This document shows positions 23,067 to 33,870 of a stretch of DNA of 64,000 nt, in pieces. The notes beneath the pieces are model-generated. The model had not been told where the DNA came from and made no database searches. It was given only the letters and a program-made list of their open reading frames with translations. The DNA is from Arthrinium phaeospermum (lineage: Eukaryota; Ascomycota; Sordariomycetes; Amphisphaeriales; Apiosporaceae): contig QYRS01000001.1 of the NCBI GenBank assembly GCA_006503535.1, positions 248,001-312,000 on the forward strand. The letters run 5' to 3'. The position numbers and the translations under genes are program-made. Position 1 is the stretch's first letter. Each line of letters begins with the position of its first letter.

Positions 23067-25210
23067 TTACTCGATAACTATCAGTCGCGGCTTGCCATTT
23101 TGGCCATTGCCGTGTATCGTGCCGCGGTCCGTCACCCAAGCCTCGGAGTACATCCCAACACGGCGAAACGCCCCACTAATACTGCGTCCTGGCACCAGAA
23201 CCAGCCCCATATTGTTCCGTGCGTCCAGGTACCCCGTGGCGCATGACATCAACGTGTGTGTGACGGGGAGCAAGTACATTGCGCCTCCCGTCTTCGCGGC
23301 CTCGTCCGCAAAACGATCCCACTTTGTGGAGGCCCGAATAGTCGTGCCATTTTCGAGAGCGAATTGACACCCATGAGACTTGGTTATTCTTACGAGGGTC
23401 GCCTTCCGGGGCCGTCCAATGCAGTAAAGGCGCGGCCAAAAGTCGAGGTCGTGTTCGCTGGCCACGCGCAACACGCTCGGCGACGTAAAACAATACGTTT
23501 GCGGGCCGGTCCAGCTGTGGCCGCTCCGTAGTATGGTGTAGTTCCAGTGTGTCCCCTTGTCAAAGTTGGCATTGACCCCAGACGCCCAATGCCAAGAAGG
23601 GTACCGAAAGGTTTCGGTTGACTTGGCCAGGGGGTTCTTGGGGGAGGCTCCTTATTTTCCCAAAGGAGTGCGTACGGCATCGTCTTGACGAGGATGCCTC
23701 GGGAGTAGGCGTCGCTGCTGAGCTCCGCTAGGCGCATCCCAATGCCGTCGATGGCCAATATCTTGTCTTTGGCCGGATAGGTTAGCTTGGCCGCGTTGTA
23801 ACTCGAAAGTGCGTTGAACCACCTCTCTTGGTACGTCACCGGCCTCACCGCTCGCCCTATACCGTCATCAGAAAATCCGTTGCGGTTGGGACCTCGGCGT
23901 ATGACATTTCGAAGAAGGCTTTGGCTTGGAGACAGGGACCAAAACGGGTCGTCGATCAATCTTTCGATGCGGTTCTTTGGCCAGCCAACGGGGTACGACT
24001 CTGTAGCTGCCGACTCGTGGCACTGCCAGTAGATCTCTTCGCGGGTAAAGGTGACCATTCTCCGGCTCAGGGCCCGTTCCTGGAGTACCCATGCCCGAGT
24101 CATCAAGGCGCTGTCGCGAAAGACTTTGGACTCGAATGCCCTGTCCAACGGGTCGTTGAAGAGACCTCCATCGAACTGGGCTTTGCCGTCTTTCCGAGTC
24201 AGACGGTATGCTTGGCACCCCCTGTCAAGGGACGGCTGAGGTCGAATGATGATGGAGTTGATTGGCCTCTCTCTGAACATGCCGTGCCTCGGACCGGCGG
24301 CGTCGGCGGCGCCAATGTTGATTTGGGAGTTGGAGTAGACCTTGCTCATCAACGGCGCCTCGCTCAACCAGTCGGCTTGGTCATCCTGGATGATGCAGTA
24401 GCAGTCGATCCAAAGATATCGGATCCCAAGCGCCTCCGTCGTCTCCGAGGCTTCCTGGAACGAGCGTGGGAGCTCGTTTCGATGTATCCCGGAAGTAAAG
24501 TGTGCGAGACTAGAGGAAGTGAGCGTAGGGAAAGGTTCCGTCCCCCAGCAGTGGCTTATTGTTGCATAGGCCCCTCGGACGCTTTCCATGTTCGTCATCA
24601 CGAGGCGGACGTGATGATCAGATATCTCAAGCAGCCTTGTAGGCCACCACCCGTTTCCCGAGCCAAAGTCCCCACAGCCTGGGTGATTCTCTAGGCAGTC
24701 AAATAGCCAATGCCGAACGAGCTCCAAGGCGCCCACGTTGCCGGACCAGGACTGTGCCAGGGACGAAGTTGCCAGGTCGTGGGCCCTCGTGCAGGAAGGA
24801 ATGGGGTCCAGCCGGAGAGCCATGACGAATTCCCCCGCCATGACGCTCTCCGCCGCTCCAATGGCATCTTGATCTTCCGTCACTCGAAACTCGAGGTAGT
24901 AGAGAAAGGGATAAACAGGAGTTTTCATGGTCCCGGTGGACATGGGATCGATCACCACATATAGTTGCGCGTGGGGGGCCCATCCATCCAACGACGGGAG
25001 CGACGAGCAAACCCAGCACCCATCCCTTATCGCCGAACGCAGGGCTGCAAGGGACTCATGTATGCAATGGGTAGTAGAGTGGATCTTGCATGCCGAGCAC
25101 TCGCATGCTTCGGGGCATGTCTCGGCCACAGGCTGGACTCCATAGAGACTGTGGCGGTCGAATATGTTCCTGCATGAGTGGCAGAGCTGCGCCCCGTGGT
25201 TAGGCGTCAT
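23067..25210 (-). CDS. HET-domain protein with apparent one-base frameshift
   Basis: Heterokaryon-incompatibility type protein, about 700 residues if read through. N-terminal cysteine-rich segment (LCHSCRNIF, GCWVC) and the HET domain at about residues 215-375: YATISHCWG, RYLWIDCYCIIQDD, YSNSQINIGAADA, RAWVLQERALSRRMVTFT. The frame starting at 25210 runs past a G5 run at 23640-23644 and ends at 23390 in unlike sequence. The neighbouring minus frame, ending at 23067, carries the expected continuation (YPSWHWASGV, then about 170 residues). One extra base in the G5 run joins them. No intron with good signals explains it, because the conserved ALLW motif lies just before the break. It is either an inactive allele, common in het genes, or a homopolymer error. 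The longer frame upstream to 25246 starts with TTG, so ATG 25210 was chosen. Confidence 0.85.
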
Positions 25211-25470
25211 GTCTTGGGAGTCCGAAGCTGATTGGTCAAAGCTCAAGGTATTTCAATCAGGCAATCAGAGGTTCGGAACGGCATGTGGTGAAAATAAACA
25301 ATTTTGGAACCAGTGCTTTTGGTTGGTGCTCAAGACTAATAACCGCCCCTCTTTCACGAGGGGGTGTTGTGGATGCAGTTCCACTTCCCCGCTGCGAGCG
25401 AAAAGATTCAACAACGTACGGGGGCTAAAGAGCAAAATGATGACATCCCAATGGAGCGTGTATTGACAAT

Positions 25471-25931
25471 CTAACCCAACCATCCAAGCACACCCGCCCC
25501 GATCCCGACGAGGAAGGGCACGAACCCCCAGTGGTGCCACTCCCCACCACCAAGTATATCCTTGAACACCAAGCCGTCCACCAGCGGCACTACATAGACA
25601 GGGTGTGGTTAGCCCAGCTAGTCCAGAGGAACAAACGTCAGAAACGGCTCGGTAACGACTTACTCAACGACCCAAGCAGCAGACCCACGCCCTGCGTTTC
25701 GCGGTGCCCGCGGTACCAGGCGCAGAGCAACGTCAAGCTGATGACGATGTTGCGCACGCCGTAGATGCGGAAGACCCCCTGGGCCAGCGCTCGGTCCTGC
25801 GGGGTCGAGCCGCACGGGAGGCCGTGGCCGGCGAGTGCGGCGGCGGGCGTGAAGAGGGCGCGTAAGCCGTAGGCCATGGGGGCGAGGCCCATGACGCAGC
25901 CGGCGTTGGACCAGAAGTTGGGGGATGGCAT
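25471..25931 (-). CDS. DUF4267-type small membrane protein
   Basis: 128 residues, exons 25664-25931 and 25471-25589. Three to four hydrophobic segments are seen (VMGLAPMAYGLRALF, NIVISLTLLCAWYRG, WGFVPFLVGIGAGVLGWLG). The second exon carries LMPLVDGLVFKD and GGGEWHHWGF, a signature I associate with the fungal DUF4267 family. No catalytic residues are evident; function unknown. The intron (GTAAGT donor, TATGTAG acceptor) splits a Met codon and the frame is exact. Its start lies about 1.1 kb from the divergent MFS gene. Confidence 0.8.
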
Positions 25932-27037
25932 TTTGGCTTCGTTGTTGGGTAGCAGGTTTGGACTTTGGAGTATCTTACCGGGTAGTCGTGTAGTGTTCCT
26001 GTTTGGTGAAGGGTTTGAATCTGCGGCGGGGAAATCCTTATGCAGAGGTGGAAGAACAGATGATTATAAATAGGAGGGAGTCTCTTCGACGACGAGGGAC
26101 GTTGTTGGTTCCACGTAGGCTGAAGCACTAACAATTTTGGCAGGGTATGCCTAACCACAAATAGAACAGGCCCCTTACTTGGACCCCGCCCGCCAATCGA
26201 AGGATTTAGCGCCAACAACACCCAAAGTCCGCCCAGCTCACCAAAGTTGTACAGCCAACATCAACTGGGACAACAAGCCCCCCTGGGATTAAGTTATTTC
26301 AACGGGAACTTGAGCGGGAATCTTTCCGGGATGCGGGAACCAAGGTGTTCCGCACTAACGTATGTTGTCCCCCGTGCAATGGATCCGCGGTTGAATATTA
26401 TTGTTCTGTCTCGGTGGACTTCCGAGGATGAGCGTCTCCGTTGTCTGACGTTGCGCGTGAGCATTTTGAGGCAGCAATTGCTTCATCGGGGGGTAGCGCC
26501 GCCGGCATGGCAAGCTGGCCCTTCCAATGGCAAAGGCTTGCCAATTGCTTGTAAGCCATAGGGCTTGTGGCCATTTTTGCAAGACCTCAAAAGAGACATA
26601 TGAACCAATTAAACAAGTACCTAAACATCGAAGTAATTTACAATGTATGTTCTAGGTGGTTTGCAACGCGACCCGTGTTGTTAGGACGTGCTCAGCTCCG
26701 TCCGGAATTGAACATGCTCCTGAGCTCCGCTCAACTCCGGCGCTAACGGCATGAGAAGATGACTAACCATGACCAGTGGTGACTGCCCATAACAGATACG
26801 AATAGTAATACAGAATGGCTTGCCTCTTAATGAGAGTGCCGCAGCTGTACCTTCTTTCTATATACTTATCTGTTTGCCAATCCAATCCCGCTGTGTGATG
26901 CTTTGAAGACGAGCTTAGTACTTACCAAAACCCCCTATCACCGTTCCAAACATCACACTCACTAGCCCGGTCTGTACGGGCGTATCACTCGATCACATTA
27001 TATCACCGAGGAGCACAGGGGTGAAACAGACTTCAAT
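25932..27037. other. Divergent intergenic region
   Basis: 1.1 kb between the DUF4267 gene (minus) and the MFS gene (plus), so it should contain two promoters. No gene seen. Confidence 0.5.
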
Positions 27038-28628
27038 ATGACTGACGTAGCTTTTACTCCACCACTACCACCACCAGTTTCACCAGCTGTGGCCGAACCA
27101 TACACCATCTTTGACAAGAGGCAGAAGAGACTCATTGTCTTCATAGTCTCGGTAGCTGGCACTTGCAAGTCCGCCCCTTATTGAACCATAATACCATCTA
27201 CACTCGACCTTCAGCTAACCTTTCTTCTCTCGCGTAGTCTCCGGACTCGCGTCCAACATCTACTTCCCCGCCCTCCCGACCCTCGCCCAAGACCTGGGCG
27301 TCTCGCTCGACCTCATCAACCTGACCGTGACCTCGTACCTCATCCTCCAAGCCCTGGCCCCCAGCCTCTGGGGCCCCGTCTCCGACGTCCAGGGCCGGCG
27401 CGTCGCCTACCTCTGCACCTTCCTCGTCTTCCTCGGGGCCTGCCTCGGCCTGGCCGAGGCGCGCTCCTACGCGGCCCTGCTCGCGCTGCGCTGCCTCCAG
27501 AGCGCCGGCAGCGCGAGCACCGTCACCGTCGGTTCGGGTGTGATAGGCGATGTCACGACGCGCGCGGACCGCGGGGGGTACATGGGCGTGTTTCAGGCGG
27601 GGCTGCTGGTGCCGGTGGTGGTGGGGCCGGTCGTGGGGGGCGCGTTGGCGGGGTCCGCGTCGCTCGGGTGGCGGGCAATCTTTTGGGGCTTGGCTATCTA
27701 TGGCGCGTGTTTCTTGGTCGTGATGTTGGGGCTGCTGCCCGAGACGTTGCGGTCTGTGGTCGGCAACGGCAGCCGAACTCCGCCCAACCCGTTCGCGAGG
27801 TACCCCCTTGTTTTCTATCAGAAATGGACGAGCATCAGCAAAAGTCCCGCCACGGCCAGTGCCGGTTGTCTACCCCCAAGAAAGGCGATTGACGTGACGG
27901 GGCCTTTTCGGATCCTAGTCAGCAGACATGCGGCACCCCTGATCGTCTTCTTGGCTGTTTACTATGCCGTCTGGCAGATGAGCATCACAGCCATGTCGTC
28001 CCTGTTCGAAGCCCGCTACGGTCTTTCTGAGACACAGGTTGGGCTGACGTTCATCGCGAACGGGGTGGGCGCCATGGTCGGCACGCTAATCACCGGCAAG
28101 ATCCTCGACCGAGACTACCGCAAAGTCAAGGCTGCTCATGAAGCCCGAGAGATCATACCAGAACTTGAAGCCGGGGACCCGCCCGCCCCGGCTGAGGATG
28201 GTTTCCCGATAGAGAAAGCCCGCCTCCGACTGGTCCCGCTCTTCTCCACCGTGCAGTGCTTCTCGATCCTCCTCTTCGGCTGGAGCATCCAGTTCCCCGC
28301 AAAGGTACCCATCGCGGTCCCCATCGTCTCCACATTCGTCACCGGGTGGACCCTGTTCTCGACCCAGTCGGTTATTATAACGTACATAGTCGACGTGTTC
28401 CCGGACCGCAGCGCCGCCGCGAGCGCCAGCCTGAACCTGGCGCGCTGCCTGTTCGCGGCGGGCGGCACCGGGGTCGTGATGCCCCTGATCCGCGGGATCG
28501 GCGTGGGGCTGGCGTTCACGGTCTGCGCCGCGGTGCAGCTGTTGGCTTTGGCGCTCGTGTTCGTGACTTGGCGGTTTGCGGGCAAGTGGCGGCAGGAGGC
28601 GGCGCTGGCGGAAATTCGAAAGGCCTGA
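27038..28628 (+). CDS. MFS transporter, DHA1 (drug:H+ antiporter) type
   Basis: Proton-driven efflux pump of 505 residues with about 12 membrane helices in the plasma membrane. Exons 27038-27164 and 27238-28628. Motif A of the family (LWGPVSDVQGRR) follows helix 2, and SGLASNIYFPALPTL is the typical DHA1 helix-1 end. A central cytoplasmic loop of about 60 residues separates the halves. The intron seems to be of the GC-AG class: the donor is T/GCAAGT at 27165, and only this join gives the frame GTFSGLASNIYF. No GT donor nearby keeps the frame. Substrate cannot be told from sequence; the neighbours give no hint of a biosynthetic cluster. Confidence 0.88.
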
Positions 28629-28964
28629 AAGCATGGGTCACTTGGTCGGTGATCGCCCTGTCTTCATACTTGACTCCTTGGAATGTCGGGCTCTCATATA
28701 TGGCTATCAGCACAGCATGTATTAAAATTCACGTGGCCTATCAGACTGTTATACAGAGAATTCATGTGCCTTCCAACTTTCCCTGCGAACCATCAAGCCA
28801 TTCATTAAGACCATTCGAGTTTCTTCGAGACATTGTACTTTGTTCTTCGGCGAGCAGGTTCAACACCAACAAGAAAACCTTTTCTTAAACAATAGCAAAA
28901 AGTATTCTTCCCTTCCCCCTTTCTGTTCTATATGCCCACCTGCTGTTACTCCTCAGATGCCTCT
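28629..28964. other. Convergent intergenic spacer
   Basis: Spacer between the 3' ends of the MFS gene and the first C2H2 gene. Nothing else seen. Confidence 0.5.
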
Positions 28965-29689
28965 TTACTCATGGGCATTTTCCATGGGTTCCGCCGGGAC
29001 TTTGGCCTTGAGTTCCTCGATTTGGGCCCCGAAGGCCTTGCGGGTGGCGTTGATCTCCATATGGTGCCATCTTCTCTCCTGTTGAAGTTGTTCGCGGAGT
29101 GCCTTGATCTTATCCTTATACTCAGCGGGGTGAGCTCTTCGTCATCGGTATCCGTGTCTTGGCCGGGGACAGTGGCCTCTTGGTCGGAGTCCTCGTAGTC
29201 GTCGTCGCTGTCATCCTTGTTCGTCGACGGGCTCCCCTCGGATGAGCTCTCCTCCGCTTCGTGTCCCACACTTGGCTGGTCTTGGGCCCGGTCGTATCCC
29301 TGCTGCTGCTTGGCCTCTTCGTTGTCGGCCATTGTTGCACCATCATGATGGTTCCGGAGGTGCTGGACCAGGGCAGCCTCGGATCTCATTCCGACGCGCC
29401 GGCGGGGGCAGCTGGCGATGTAGCAGACGTGGCTGGATACGTTCTGTCCATGGTGATGCAACTCATGACGGTTCACCTCATCTCGTCTGCCAAAACGCTT
29501 GGAACAGAATCGGCACTCGTACCGCATCTCGTGGATATTCATGTGTACCCTAGATAGCCGAATGGTGAGCACGGATCGATCAATCAAGGTCGTGAGTTGT
29601 TTTACTTACTTCAAATGTCTAGAGTCCTGGAATAGCTTCTTGCAATGGGGGCACTCGTGTACATTATCAGGGGTCTGTGTGGGATCCAT
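28965..29689 (-). CDS. C2H2 zinc-finger protein 1 (apparent frameshift near C-terminus)
   Basis: First of a same-strand family at 29-34.6 kb. Exons 29610-29689 and 28965-29549. Three fingers: CPHC-x12-H-x3-H, split by the intron; CRFCSKRFGRRDEVNRH; and an atypical CYIASC with HLRNHH. An acidic Ser/Asp/Glu linker follows (EESSSEG, DDSDDDYED). As sequenced, the frame ends at 28946 in low-quality residues. One base missing in a G4 run (29127-29130) would switch to a frame ending at 28965 that gives a clean helix (EYKDKIKALREQLQQERRWH), matching the C-terminal helix of the other members. A nuclear DNA- or RNA-binding role is likely; targets unknown. Confidence 0.75.
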
Positions 29690-30099
29690 CGTGGATATTT
29701 AAGCGGATGGATGGTAGGGCGATGTGGTGGGATTGGGACGATGTTGTTGGAATGAAGTTCCAAACTCGGCAAACAAAAGATGGCAGTTGGCTTGGTTATT
29801 GGCACGCAGTTTTATGACCAGCCCTTGAAATCAACACAACTTTGTTCTAATTTGAGCTTTCTGTCCTGGGGCAAAAAACTGTCATTTTCAGGGCAGTTGG
29901 ATACACTCTTGCAAGATATATCAAGAGTCAAAGCATCGCAGTTTGGTTCTAACGACGTTTGTAGTATTGCTTGTGTCTGGTCACAGAGCGCTTCAATCTT
30001 TCACTCCCGTCTAACGATCTCTAATTTAAGGAAGAATAGATTGGTCTGGTACCTGTTCTTAATGTAGAAGACCTCTGCCTGCTTTTGTATTTGTAGCTT
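29690..30099. other. Spacer in C2H2 array
   Basis: 410 bases between C2H2 gene 1 and the decayed copy. No gene recognised. Confidence 0.4.
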
Positions 30100-30955
30100 T
30101 TATGTTTGTAGCTTCCCAATACAAACTCTTATCTGATGACTTGTAGCTGATTCGTTGTTGTGCGTTTCAATATCGGGCTCGCTCTCAGAATCCTCCTCAC
30201 TAGACGACTCTCCAATCAACTGAATCTCGCTGTGGGCTGCAATGTGTAGCACTCATACGATAGGGTCAGAAATGGTAGATTAAAGAAGCACGGATTGAAC
30301 GAAGCTCTAGCAGAGCTTCGTCGGTCTATCTAAACCCAAGTGGGGCTACTTCGTTGTGGACCTACAGCGAAGGTGTGCACCACACCTCCCCCTTCGCAAC
30401 AAGAGAAATTCCTCCATCTCTCGTATGATGCCAAAAACTTTCGTCGTAACATTTACCGTACAGAACAAACAATAGAGCCCTGGCAACGTGGTCTCCCAGG
30501 TCGATCAAATCAATGTCAAAAGCAAAAGGTATCTCCATCCCCTGTTCGTGTTCACCTGTGCGCCCTGTTTCCCAAACTCTCGTTGTCTTCATGCGTGGCA
30601 CTTTGATGGCTCAATTCGAGGTGTCGGGCCATCGGATCTCGTGTCTTGAAGCCCGGCGGCCACGGTTGCGCTTTGCCATGTAGCAGGTATATGGGGAGTT
30701 GTTCTTGCCGTGGATTCGGAATTCGTGGGGCTGCGGTCGATCGGCTTTCTCGAAAATTCTTCCACTATCACTGCATACGTGCAACTGATGCTCCGTCGTA
30801 TCATGCTGCTTGTAAGCTGAAATATTAGCTTATTCTCTTACTGTGAATGGATGGGCAAGGCGCGCATACTGACATCAGAACCTTGTTGCGTACTTTGCAG
30901 ACATGTTGATTCTTTGAGCCGGAAGTGCTGTGGCCGACGCCTACCCATCGCCAAC
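30100..30955 (-). pseudogene. Decayed C2H2 paralog (copy 4)
   Basis: Pieces align in order with the intact family members. Around 30870-30955 there is a finger-1 remnant (STSGSKNQHVCKVRNKVL, second Cys lost). At about 30680-30817 lies a finger-2 remnant (HVCSDSGRIFEKAD, second Cys now Ser), and the start of finger 3 (HGKNNSPYTCYMAK). After a frame change, 30579-30660 encodes the end of finger 3 (ARHLELSHQSATHEDNE). The acidic linker (GESSSEEDSESEPD) appears only at 30100-30240, separated by 338 bases that do not match the family. Lost cysteines, frame change and insertion make a functional product unlikely. Confidence 0.7.
30300..30320. repeat. Perfect hairpin, 9-bp arms
   Basis: CGAAGCTCT-AGC-AGAGCTTCG, inside the stretch that interrupts the decayed C2H2 copy. 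A second inverted repeat (GCGAAGG at 30367, CCTTCGC at 30391) lies just downstream, with a nested AGGTGTG/CACACCT pair. Confidence 0.7.
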
Positions 30956-31229
30956 GCAGGACACCATATCGCCAAGCTACGGGACAGAAGTTATATCGCA
31001 ATCGTGGATGGTTCGGCCTTTTTTTCATCAGATCACCATTGCGTCGCAGCACCGCTACCAATTGGCCATCATATCACCAAGGGAACTGGAAGTCTCCAAT
31101 GTGGTGCTAATGGGTGTTCGGAATTGCCCCTCGTTCGCGCAGCGATTCCTGAATCAGCGGTTTCCTGCTCTCAGCGGTGCCTGCCGGGCTAGGCTCCGCC
31201 ATCCATATTTTCAATTTCGGCATCTAAAT

Positions 31230-31448
31230 TTATGCCCGGCATTTCTCCTGGATATCCTCTATCTCCTTCTTGATCTCAGCATTCTTGCTGGCCAGGTTCT
31301 CGTCAAGCTCCCGCTTCTCATCTTGGAGCTTGAGTTCTTATTCATGTGATTGATGGAGCTGGGCTTCATCGTTGAGATCCTGAGATGAACCATGGACCAC
31401 GCTGCTGTCGCTGGCTTGTGCAATTCCAGACGTATGCGGCGCCGCCAT
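31230..31448 (-). pseudogene. Short coiled-coil ORF with one in-frame stop
   Basis: From an ATG at 31448 the frame runs 72 codons to a stop at 31230, interrupted only by a TAA at codon 37 (31338-31340). The second half is a strong charged helix (LQDEKRELDENLASKNAEIK), similar in style to the C-terminal helices of the neighbouring C2H2 proteins, but it has no zinc finger. It may be the tail of another lost paralog or an independent small gene; if TAA is a recent mutation or an error it would be intact. Confidence 0.45.
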
Positions 31449-31864
31449 GGTGGATTGGAAGAGTGATGGTTCAGAAGACTGGTGGTTGAGAACAATGAAG
31501 TAGTAACAGATTGATGAGCGGGCTTATAATCTTGGGACTTTTGCACACTGGTGAAGGGTCTCGTTACGAAGGTGAAGGCGAAAATTGAAATGGATTTATT
31601 TGTGAAGCTGCTACTGGGTCTTCCATCACGATGCCAGCCGTCATTTTACATTTCACAAGCATTATCATGTGCCTCATCACCGTAGAAAGCATTATCAGTT
31701 TGGTAGCCCATCGTTTCCATTGGTTTCTCTCAGGCTACGATTCCATGAATTCTATTGTACAGCATTCCTATCCGTAATCCAACAGTCCATCCTCACATTC
31801 CTCGTCTGCAACGATCCTTGGGCCACAACCAGACTCGTATCGTTCCGTCCACCTGCTTTCACTT
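31449..31864. other. Spacer in C2H2 array
   Basis: 416 bases with no feature I can support. Confidence 0.4.
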
Positions 31865-32610
31865 TTACTCGTCGGGCTCATCGTCTTGGGCCCGGAGTTT
31901 CGACTCGTAAAAGCGGTGGATGTCCCGGATCTCCCGGGCATGTCTTGCCTCCTGCCTGTCGATTCGGTCCAGGAGCTCGGCAATCTTGTCGTCCTGGGTT
32001 TGTATCCGGTACTCGTAGTACTCTCGGGACAGAGGCTGGTTGCGGCCCGCGACAGGCTCCTCTTGCTGCTCTGGCTCTGGCTCTGCCTCGGAGGAGTCGC
32101 TGTCCTCCGTCATGGCGACATCACCATCCTCGTCGCTTTCCTCCTCGCTGGAGGACTCTTCCGGCAACTGGAAACCGCGATCTGCCGCGGCTTGCTTGTT
32201 GTCGTCGATCGTCGCTCCTTGGTGGGACTTGTCGAGGTGCTTGACCAGAGCGTCTAGGCTCCGCATACCCTGGCGAGAACGGGTGCAGCCCTTGATGTAG
32301 CAGATGTACTGCGATGCGTTGTGGCCATGGGCCATGTACCGGTGTCGCGACATCTGGTCTTGTCTGCCGAACGACGTGCCGCAATCGCTGCAGACAAACT
32401 GCTTCACATGGTTCTGCGTGTGTGCCCTATGATACACAAGGTTAGCCCGTAAGCATCAATGTTGATGGTGAGTGGATGAACGAGTCGCACGTACTCCAAG
32501 GTCTTCTCGGAGCCTAGAACCTTGTCGCAGACTGCACACTGGAACGGGCGACGTGCACCAGGATTACTGCCACTTCCAGTGGCATTTCCACTTGCACTAG
32601 GTGTTGCCAT
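31865..32610 (-). CDS. C2H2 zinc-finger protein 2
   Basis: 225 residues, exons 32495-32610 and 31865-32426. Finger 1 is CAVC-x12-H-x3-H, with the intron (GTACGT donor) inside it at the same phase as in its paralogs. Finger 2 is CSDCGTSFGRQDQMSRH. Finger 3 is an atypical CYIKGC finger ending HLDKSHQ, followed by the family signature GATIDDN. An acidic linker (EESSSEEESDEDGD) leads to a C-terminal helix rich in Glu, Arg and Lys (DDKIAELLDRIDRQEARHAR), probably a dimerising coil. All frames are intact, so this is the best reference copy of the family. Likely nuclear; function unknown. Confidence 0.85.
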
Positions 32611-33054
32611 CTTGAGTGTAGCGAAAGCAATGCTTGAATGACAGGCAGAAAACGACGGATCTAAATTGCCAGGTGGTGTGCAAGGATCGAGGTGATGTCT
32701 TCGATAGCAACTGAGCGACGAATTGGTAAATTGCCGGACGGTCTTCCAAGGATCCTCTTGGCCTGTTGATGGTGGAGGGTTGAGCAATTATGAAAGGAAG
32801 CTCGAAAGAAAATGGAAGGTGCACAGCTTATAGTAGCAGAAACGCGAGGTGGGGTCCTCTATAGAATTAAAAAGTCCCTATAGCTCACTAGTGGTTTACA
32901 GAAGCATGACAAGTTGGGCACCTTAGTACCTAGGAAATGTTTGCAACGCTCCTACGTTTAGTGCTGATTGGTCGTTATCTAACGTTGTCCCCGACCCTTC
33001 TAGAGCTTAGCTTTATACATCTTGTAAAGATCCATGATTTCTAAAAGTCGTCCA
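32611..33054. other. Spacer in C2H2 array, upstream of C2H2 gene 2
   Basis: Presumed promoter of C2H2 gene 2. No other feature seen. Confidence 0.4.
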
Positions 33055-33316
33055 TCACGCCCTTGGTGGATCTGGTCCGGGTTGGTGAAGATCGTCTTCA
33101 CTGTTGAACACATCGTCACATGCATGACAACGGCTCTTTCTGTCGGTGTTTCTCATATGCAACCTACGCAACTATCCAGTCTTAGTTTGATTACTTGTTT
33201 TGTAGGGCTCATTGGGAGAATCAGGTGATTGGAGGGCGGACTTGTAGTCAACCTCTGATTTTTTGCACAGCGGGCTACAGTTAGGGCAGGGAATATGCAC
33301 CAACGGTTGGGTGTTA
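33055..33316 (-). pseudogene. Truncated C2H2 paralog (copy 5)
   Basis: An exon-1 remnant lies at about 33242-33316 (IPCPNCSPLCKKSEVDYK) and an exon-2 remnant at 33055-33163 (LHMRNTDRKSRCHACDDVFN). The intron between them keeps the family's donor position (AA/GTCCGC) and acceptor (CGTAG/GTTGCATATG). The frame then stops with TGA at 33055, so finger 3, acidic linker and helix are absent. No in-frame ATG is seen where the paralogs start; ATA is at the matching place. It resembles C2H2 gene 1 most. Confidence 0.6.
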
Positions 33317-33870
33317 TTGCTACCCCTCACTATGGCTGATTCCTGTTGTGGCAGGATGTTGAAGCGAGAGCTGATGAATGGGATGGGATGTCCTCAATAA
33401 AGAGTTGCGTTGTGGGGATGCGAAACGGCTCGGCCCGGCCCGCCGCTAAGGACGAGCTTTATAGTATTTTGAATCCTGATATCTACACTCAAGGAAGCCG
33501 GAATCATTTTGGGTTCCATGGCCAGCATTTATGTCAACCTGACTACGCACAACTACATTCTGATTTCATGGGTTTGCCCGCCCATGCAGCATCGTTTGTT
33601 CAGTAAGACCTCATCCTGACCCATCCGGGGAATGAGTCTATCATGTTGCTACGTTTTCACTTACTTGCTCATTTTTAGTAGTCACAGTAGCCCTAGAAGT
33701 AAAGCATCGCACAGAGTTTGTCACACAATAGTATCAGGATCAAAATAGTAATTACAGTAAATATCAACAGACTGCTTCCATTATCAACGGTCGCGAGCGA
33801 CGCTTGTGATGCCAACAAATCCTGGGACCACCGTGCCGTCCTGCTATCCTCCAATCCTACTGCCGCACAA
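33317..33870. other. Spacer in C2H2 array
   Basis: 554 bases between the truncated copy and C2H2 gene 3. No feature supported. Confidence 0.4.
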
